A stretch of DNA of 64,000 bases from NCBI GenBank assembly GCA_001600635.1, contig BCKL01000040.1, positions 62,001-126,000 on the forward strand, written 5' to 3'. Source of the stretch: Leucosporidium creatinivorum (lineage: Eukaryota; Basidiomycota; Microbotryomycetes; Leucosporidiales; Leucosporidiaceae). A program made the translations under genes and the position numbers. The notes under the pieces are model-generated. The model searched no databases. It was not told the DNA's origin and saw only the letters and a list, made by a program, of their open reading frames with translations. Of this stretch, positions 57,229 to 64,000 are shown piece after piece; within the stretch, counting starts at the first letter, position 1, and every line of letters starts with the position of its first letter.

Positions 57229-58770
57229 GTAGTGGGTTGGCGGGTGAGCGGCGGATATGGACTTGATGTTGATAATGTTTAAGAGTCACGCCGAAATCCT
57301 TGCACTCGGTTGAGAAGAGAAAGTGGCGCGAACTCGACCGCCGAAAGTGCGCGGTCAAAAACGGGAGAGAGCGAGGCTCTCGTGGGTCTTCAGTTGGTCT
57401 GAGCGGTGTTACAATCGTAAAGAGAGGTCTCTACTCCAGGTCTCCGTCCCATACCACCTCGACCCTTCTCTTCCTGGCTTCCTCGCCGAATTTGAGGGAG
57501 CCCTCCGACTTCGGGTTCGGAAAGCAAAAGTACCAGGTCTGCAGCTGTGAGAGGCTGACTGAACCGGCGCAAAGCACGCGGAGCTCGACTTCAAAGGTGC
57601 CAAAGGTGATCTCACAGATGCGGAGCTCCTGCAGCGGGTGGGGGAGCGTCTGGAGAAGGTAGGGAAGTGTGGTGTCCAAATCGAGTCGAACGAGGGAGGT
57701 GGTTTGGGCAAAGAAAGGACGNAAAGCGCTTATTGTTGAAGGCTCGACACCGTTGAAGTAGAGCCATTCCATGGGAAGGGGTATCGGGGAGAAACGAGGG
57801 AGTGCACTTCGGTTGGGAAGGCTGGCGGCTCNGGCGATCGTCGCAAACGTATTCGACTCCGGTCCAGTGGTTTGCTGTGCCGATAGGACTGGCGAGATAA
57901 CCTGGACTGAGGCGCGGTAGATGGTGACTTCGAGGAGGGCGACCAAGAGAGCGCTCGGGAAGTTAGGCTCGGTCCAGCAGAAGGAGGTGAACTCGAGCCT
58001 TTGCAGGGTGAACGGCGCTTTCAGCGGTTCGTACGTTTTTGTAAGACTGAACTCGACCGTCTCGCTGATGTACAGATCCTTGATGTCTAGAGAAGCGAGT
58101 CAGCTCAGGCTCGCCGAGATTGAGCCGATACTCACGCTCCAAATTTGGCCCGGTGAGAGCGTCCATGTCGAGATCGACAACGCCTCTGAGACCGAGGAAG
58201 CTCAAATCCTGTGTTTCCGCGATGATCTGGTGGACGATGGAGCCAGCGATAGGCTTGCCTTCACCGAGGCTGCCGCCTTCGACGATGAGGACCTGCGTTC
58301 GACGGCAAAGCTTAGAACCTCCGAGGAGGAAGCACCGGGCGGCGTGTTCCGTCTTCAACACACTCTTGCGCCATAGGCGTCCCTGAGCGGCCTCCCTCCA
58401 GAGCGAGCAAACGAGCGACAGTCGGCAAAGGAGGAGCCGGTACTCTCTAGCGGCGTTGCTGTAGAGGCTAATCTCAGAAGTGGGGGCCACAAGGTCCATG
58501 ATGTGGCACAGGAGCTCCGGCGGCAGCTCCCATGCTTTGGTCGGGTCGATCTCGAGTCCCTCGAACTGAGCGTCGAGCAACGCCTGCTTTTCCTTCTTGA
58601 GCTTCCTCCTCGCTGCGCCGGAGCGCTTGCCGTGAGCTGTAGGTTGTTGTTGAGCTTCCATCCTAGTAGTGCGAGTGTGCTTGTTGGGGCTGAGAGCTGC
58701 GAGAGCGAGACGAGCAAGATGTGGGAGGAGGACAACGGACGGGAGAGGGCTCGAGCGAGAAGGGGTTCGA
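57060..58770 (-). repeat. Inverted repeat, right arm
   Basis: Matches the reverse complement of about 45600-47312. It starts inside the last exon of the unknown gene, so that gene end and the convergent F-box gene were duplicated together. Undetermined bases occur at 57722 and 57832; the latter is at the same place as the one at 46548 in the other arm. Confidence 0.85.
57431..58661 (-). CDS. F-box / LRR-like protein, family copy 5
   Basis: Exons 58661-58136 and 58086-57431, 393 residues, identical in structure to the gene at 45719-46949. The F-box reads LPPELLCHIMDLVAPTSEIS and CRLSLVCSLWREAAQGRLWR. Exon 2 has the same LRR-like segments (HIKDLYISETVEFSLTKTYE, HPLQELRICEITFGTFEVEL). Open frame throughout apart from two undetermined bases. 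It is convergent with the unknown gene, whose stop codon is about 200 bp away. Likely an SCF adaptor; target unknown. Confidence 0.8.
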
Positions 58771-59744
58771 GCGGCTGGAGAGGGAGAGGAGATGTCGAGG
58801 CCGCTGAGGTGCTACAGAGCTCGAGAGCGAGCTGATTATGATATAAGAGCTTTCTCGAGCTGCTGTCGGCTGCCCAGTCCGCCTACAGTTCGAGCTCGGT
58901 GCTCGCCCTAGCCATCGCCGAAGCCTGCACGGCCCGAAAGCACCAGCTGTGGCCATTATTCTGAGCACAGAGCCGTACACGCTTCCGATCGGATATCTAG
59001 TGCTTCTGTTCACCCGTCAGAGCTCGCTGTACTCGCCTACAGCGCGCCTCTGATACTCGACTGCTCTTCGCCGAAGGAGATTCGATGTTCGGCTGACTCG
59101 CTCGCCGTGAGGTGTTGTGCGAGACATTTCTTGAAGCTCCCGCGTTATACCAAAAACCTTTGCTAAGCACGTAGTCCAGCTCCAAGCGGCGGTTTGCAGC
59201 TTCTCGAGAGAGGGAGTCGAATCTGAAGGGCTCCTCAGCGCCGAAGCAAGCTCTCGGGGTCAGCAAGGACTTTGTGAGGCCGGGTTGAGGGCTGATAGCA
59301 GACAAGATATACGCTCAGATCGCTGCGCATACCCAGCGTACCATCCTTCTGAGCAAAACAGCCGCTGAGCGAGGATGAAAGAGGTCGGAGCAGCCGCTGC
59401 TCGCAAGGGGCGATGAGTCTGCTGGAGAGCAGTCGGAAAGCGTCAAAGACCTTTATTCATCATTTGAAGCCCGTCTGCTCTACCCCAGCACCTCCCGCCG
59501 ACTTCAACTACACGTTGGCGAGACCAACCCGCGCCGGCTCGCCCAAGTTCAGCTCTCCCTCCTCCACATTCGCTTCGCCCGTCGTCAACTTGGGCCAGCA
59601 CATTTACTACAGCTTTCAAGCTTTACCGTCCTATAGCTGCTTTAGCTCAGCTCTGCCCCCTTCTATCAGCCCTCCGTTTCCTCCAACTCGCGACTCATCT
59701 CTCCTCAGCCTCGACTCGCCCACTTCCAGACGCTGTAGTGGACC
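58662..59744. promoter_or_regulatory. Divergent region: F-box family 5' flank and SPT6 upstream
   Basis: About 1.1 kb. The first 260 bp are the F-box family 5' flank. From 59440 to 59744 the sequence becomes pyrimidine-rich and likely serves as SPT6 promoter and 5' UTR. Nothing recognisable was found between 58930 and 59440. Confidence 0.45.
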
Positions 59745-62700
59745 ATGTCGCTCGCCGACTTGATCTCTGGTGCTCCCATCGCCGACGACTCGGATGACGG
59801 GGATGCTCCCATGGGGTCTGTATCAGGTCGAGGCGCTTCAGACGACGAGGAGAGCAACAAGGGCGTCGACTTGATGGGAGATGGTACTGGGGATGAGGAC
59901 TCTAGTGAGGAGGGAGAGGATGATAGTGAGGAAGAGAGGGAGGTCAGGAAAGGTGCGTCATAGTCTCGGGAAGCTGTAGGACATTAGAGCGGGAGCAGAG
60001 GCAGCGCAGGCAAGGTGGCAGCTGGCTGGGCGTGCCTCGGGCCGAAGGAGAGCTACAGAACGGAGGCAGGTCGGCCGCACTGGCTAGCGACCGGCTGTAG
60101 GGCGCTACAGCTGGCAGCTAACCTGTCTTGGGCAGCCGTGTTCGCCGCTCGAGGAGCAGCTCACCTTGTTTGAGCATAACAACGGCGGCGACGGCGGCGA
60201 GGCTTGTCTTGTGGTGCAGCGCATCGTGTGGTACATTGCTTACTCGACTAAAGTCGACACCGAGACCGCTTCACGTCTTGCAGCTCTTTCATCCGTTTGG
60301 AATCTGTCGCTAACCCTCATCTCGCCCGCCCTCTCCAGGCTTCATCGTCGACGAGGAGGAATCGTCTGCGCGCAAGAAGAAGAAGAAACGAAGAAAGCAG
60401 CGCGGCCCCGACGATGGCGAGTCCTCTAGGAAGCGCCGCAAGGATAGCGACGATGGTGCGTTGCGGCCCTCCGGCCCTCGGTCGATTTATCGCTCGAGCA
60501 CAGCTAACGAGCTCCATGCCATGCTACAGACGCTGGAGACCTCGATGAGGACGATCTCGCTCTGCTCGAGGAGAACACTGGAGTCAAGCTCACTGGTCGT
60601 AGCAAGGCGCGTCTTGCTCATCCCTCGAGCTCGCTCACTAGCTGACCTCACCCTTGCATCTCAGGGCCACAAGCTCAAGCGCCTCCGACGTCGCCGTTCC
60701 GCTTCCAACGCTTCCGACGCCTCGGGCCCCATCGGTAACCTCAACAACATCTTCGACGACGACGACGAGCGAGGAGGCAACGAGGACCGCTACGGAGGCC
60801 AAGAGCTCTTTGACGCCGACGAGATGGCTGGGTTCATCGAGGATGATACCCAGTCGGAGAGCTCGGGTCGCCATGGGAGTGGTTCGGAGGATGACGATGA
60901 TCGTGCGGCGAGGAAGGCGCTCAAGAAGAAGCAGCGGCAGAAGGACAAGACCAAGGGCAGGGGAAGGAGGGCCGGCTTCGGAGCGGGATTTGTCGAGGGC
61001 ATTACCGCCGAGGCCTGGCAGGAGGTTACCGACGTCTTTGGCAACGGCGCGGACTACGCCTACGCCCTCGAGGACGACGCCGAGAACCAAGGGGAGAAGG
61101 AGCTCAAGGATGTGCGTTGGACCCTTCTTCCTCTTCTGCTCGACTCTGAACTTACCCACCAACCCCCACCACAGATCTTCGAACCCTCTGAGATCGCCTC
61201 GCGCATGCTCACCGTCGAGGACGACCGCATTCGCACCCTCGACATCCCCGAGCGCATGCAACTCACCTCGGTCGGCCTCGCGGCTCCCATCAACTCGGTC
61301 GACGATATCGACGATGCCACTCGCCCTTTCATCCCCGAGGACGAGCTCACCGACGCAGCCAACTGGATGGCCAACCAGATCTCGGCGACAGCGACCGAGC
61401 ACTTCGCCCTTCAGGACGTCAATGGCAACCTTCCCGAGTTGCACGAGCAGTTCCTCAAGGCCGTCGCGGACGTCATACGCTTCATCAACATCGAGTTCCT
61501 CGAGGTGCCATTCATTTGGGCGCACCGAGGCGACTTCCTCGTCCATCGCGCGGCGGCGGAGAGCGGGCAGCAGGACACGGCCTTCCTCGACCAGGACGAC
61601 TGCTGGAGGATCGCCCATCTCTCGATCAAGTACCGCGCGCTCGCTCAGCGCAAGGCCGAGCTCAGGAAGACGTTCAACAGCCTCGAGGCGGAGGATGAGT
61701 ACTTTGAGGATGTTTTCGATCGGGTCAAGAGCGTCGAGGATGTGTCGGATTTGAGCGAGTGGGTCGGGATGAAGTACTCGAGGAAGTTGGCCGAGATCAA
61801 GGAGGAGAAGATGAGGGAGGAGGCGCAGGGGGAGGATGGGGACCAGCCGAAGAGGCAGAAGAGGGCGACGAGGGAGAGCGCTTACGACAACGCTAAGAGG
61901 AACGTCGTCTCCGAGCTGGCAGAGGTGAGTCCTGTTTCCTCCTTCTCCACCTCCCCCCCCCCCTTCGCTCCTCGCTGATCTCCCCTTCCCTCTCCCGCAC
62001 TCCACAGGCCATCGGACTTTCCGCCACCGAGCTCTCCAAGGCCTACTTCTCGACTATCAAGGGCGAGACCATCGACGACCCTCCTACCGAGCCTCTCGTC
62101 CTCGCCGAGGGCTACTGCGGAGGAGGCAGCGAGTACCCCGGCCCCGAAGCTGCTCTCAGCGGTGCGTCTCTACTTCCTCGCTGGCCTACGCCGTGGTAGC
62201 TGATCCCTCTTCACTACACAGCCGCCAAGATGATCGCCGTCCACGAGATCTCGCGCGACCCTCAGCTCAAGGGAGAGGCGAGGCGCTTCTTTAGGGATTA
62301 CGCCGTCGTCTCGGTCACTCCTACCGAGAAAGGACAGTCCAAAATCGACGAGATGCACTCGTTCTACGTACGTCGATGTCCATCTCTCGCTCGCGACCTC
62401 GACTCGGCGCTGACTTTCGCCCTCCTCCCCTCCCTGGCTCTGGCTTCACACTCGAATAGGCCTTCAAGTACCTCCGCAACAAGCCCCTCAGCCTCTTCCT
62501 TCGCTCGCCCCAGTTCCTCCAAATCCTCACCGCCGAGAAGGAGGACCTCGTCGAAGCGCGCATCGAGCTCCCCGAGGCCGCGATCGACAAGTTTTACGAG
62601 GACCTGCACCAGTACTACACCACCGACTTGAGCTCGTCGGTCGCCGAGGCGTGGAACGAGGTCAGGCGCGAGATCCTCCATACGGCGGTGCATAGCCATC

Positions 62701-64000
62701 TCGTCCCTTCCGCGCAGACTTGGGCGCGCAACTACCTGCAGGAGGAGGAGGAGGAGTTCGTCGGCAACATTTGCAGGATGAAGCTCGGACAGGTGCGTTC
62801 GAGCGACTGTACTAATGAGAACGCCGCTGACCTTACCTCCCGCTCGCAGAGGATCAACGTTGCTCCTTACCGCCGTCAAGATGGCACGATGGAGAAGGGC
62901 GACATCCCTTCCGTCCTCGCCCTCTCGCACGGTCGTGGAGACCCTCAGCGCGACGACGTCACCTACTGCTTCATCGACTCGGACGGCCACTTCCGCGAGA
63001 ACGGCACCATCTCCAACCTCTTCGCTCCCAGCGAGACCGAGCGGGAGCAGTTCGTCGACCTCCTCAAGCGTCGTAGGCCTCAAGTCGTCGTCATTGGAGG
63101 ATTTTCGCCCGCTACCAAGCGCCTCATGGCCGACTTCCGCTCGTTCGCCCAAGGAGTGACCGACTCGATCGTCACCGAGGAGGAGGCTGATCCGCCAACA
63201 GAGGAGGAGGAGAACCTCTCGCCCGACGACCGTCATCGCCGCGCCGTCTTCGACGCTACCTACGTCTACGACGACGTCGCCAAGATCTACATGAACTCGC
63301 AGCGCGCCCAGCTCGAGTTCCCCGACCTCACCAAGATCGGCAAGTACTGCATTGGCCTCGCTCGCTACGCCCAGTCGCCCATCAACGAGTACGCCGCCCT
63401 CGGACCCGACCTCACCGCCCTCGCCTACGATCCCAACCAGAAGTTCGTGAGTCGGTTAGGCTCTGCTTGAACGCCGCCGAGCATCCAGCTGACCTGGCTC
63501 TTCGCCGCCCAACAGCTCCCCACCCAAAAGCTCGTTCCCCATCTCGAGAAGGCTCTCATCGAGGTCGTCAACCGCCTCGGCGTCGACATCAACAAAGCCA
63601 TTCGCAACGCCTACTACTACAACCTCCTTCCCTACGTCGCTGGTCTCGGTCCTCGCAAGGCCGACGGCCTCGTCAAGAAGATCAACTCTGTCGTCGTGAG
63701 TAGATCTCCGCCTCCTGCTCGATATCTCAAGCTGACTCCCCCCTCTCGCAGAGCGGAACCCTCACGACTCGTCACGGTCTCGTCACCCACGACATCATGA
63801 CCAAGAACGTCTTCATGAACGCCGCCGGATTCCTTCGCATCCCTCAAGACGACCTACGTGCCGACTTCGGTCGCCGTTCTGACGACGAGGAGCAGCCCGA
63901 GGTACTGGACGACACGAGGATCCATCCCGAGGAGTACGAAATCACGCGCAAGATGGCCGCCGATGCCATGGAGATCGACGAGGAGGAGACTTCTCGCTAC
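59745..64000 (+). CDS. SPT6: SPT6, histone chaperone and transcription elongation factor (runs off window)
   Basis: Exons 59745-59952, 60339-60455, 60530-60606, 60665-61111, 61175-61924, 62008-62161, 62222-62367, 62460-62792, 62850-63446, 63516-63695, 63752 to the window end. The acidic N-terminus (MSLADLISGAPIADDSDDGD, then DEDDLALLEENTGVKL) is the Spn1/nucleosome-binding region. The core follows: IFEPSEIASRMLTVEDDRI, FINIEFLEVPFIWAHRGDFL, then the YqgF-like part (ATYVYDDVAKIYMNSQRAQL) and the helix-hairpin-helix VAGLGPRKADGLVKKI. S1 and SH2 domains must lie beyond the edge. It travels with RNA polymerase II and restores nucleosomes. Intron 3 (60607-60664) uses a GC donor. No break was seen in the visible part, unlike the copy at 3543-7470. 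Confidence 0.93.

Noticed and set aside
12657-58770. F-box copies as cargo of a transposon
   Set aside because: Copies keep their intron and their ends do not coincide with shared terminal repeats. Breakpoints differ between copies, which fits segmental duplication better.
60638-62005. 455-codon open frame on the minus strand
   Set aside because: It is the antisense of the SPT6 N-terminal exons, which match the known protein exon by exon. GC-rich codon bias opens the opposite frame.
1-64000. tRNA, rRNA, CRISPR or LTR-type elements
   Set aside because: No cloverleaf with A and B boxes, no rRNA sequence, no regularly spaced repeats and no virus-like polyprotein motifs were found on reading both strands.

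Overview
The window is fungal nuclear DNA. It is GC-rich, with densely packed genes on both strands. Almost every gene is cut by short introns (about 50-120 nt) with GTGAGT-like donors, CAG acceptors and a CTGAC branch motif. That intron style, together with the gene set (striatin, PIN4-like RRM/R3H, SCY1, SSF1, SPT6, COX16), points to a basidiomycete. Pucciniomycotina, Microbotryomycetes type, is my best guess, but this is inference from style and not from a marker gene. Gene models below were made by hand from splice signals. Where every exon phase closes to one frame I give exon coordinates.

Left region (1-9.4 kb): the 5' end of a TauD-type dioxygenase, a Ser-rich tail-anchored protein, then a rearranged stretch. 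In that stretch, decayed partial copies of a gene that is whole at 55.4-57.2 kb are joined to a 5'-truncated, broken second copy of SPT6. An acyltransferase gene follows, whose 3' end runs into an orphan copy of the 5' flank of an F-box gene family.

Middle region (9.4-45 kb): mostly intact genes. These are an IPNS-like 2-oxoglutarate oxygenase, COX16, an F-box/LRR gene, a calmodulin-dependent kinase, striatin, a very large arrestin-like protein, butanediol dehydrogenase, a PIN4-like RNA-binding protein, a broken F-box gene, a divergent F-box gene, a PLP-dependent decarboxylase, the SCY1 pseudokinase and a cytochrome P450.

Right region (45-64 kb): an inverted repeat of about 1.7 kb (arms near 45.6-47.3 and 57.06-58.8 kb). 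Each arm carries an F-box gene and the tail of the unknown gene. Between the arms lie a mitochondrial carrier with a 2,580-nt intron, SSF1 (ribosome assembly) and the intact unknown gene. SPT6 then starts at 59.7 kb and runs off the window.

The genes do not form one pathway. The main theme is a locally expanded F-box family (five gene copies plus one orphan 5' flank) and segmental duplication of SPT6 and its neighbour. I found no transposase, reverse transcriptase, LTR element, CRISPR array, tRNA or rRNA.
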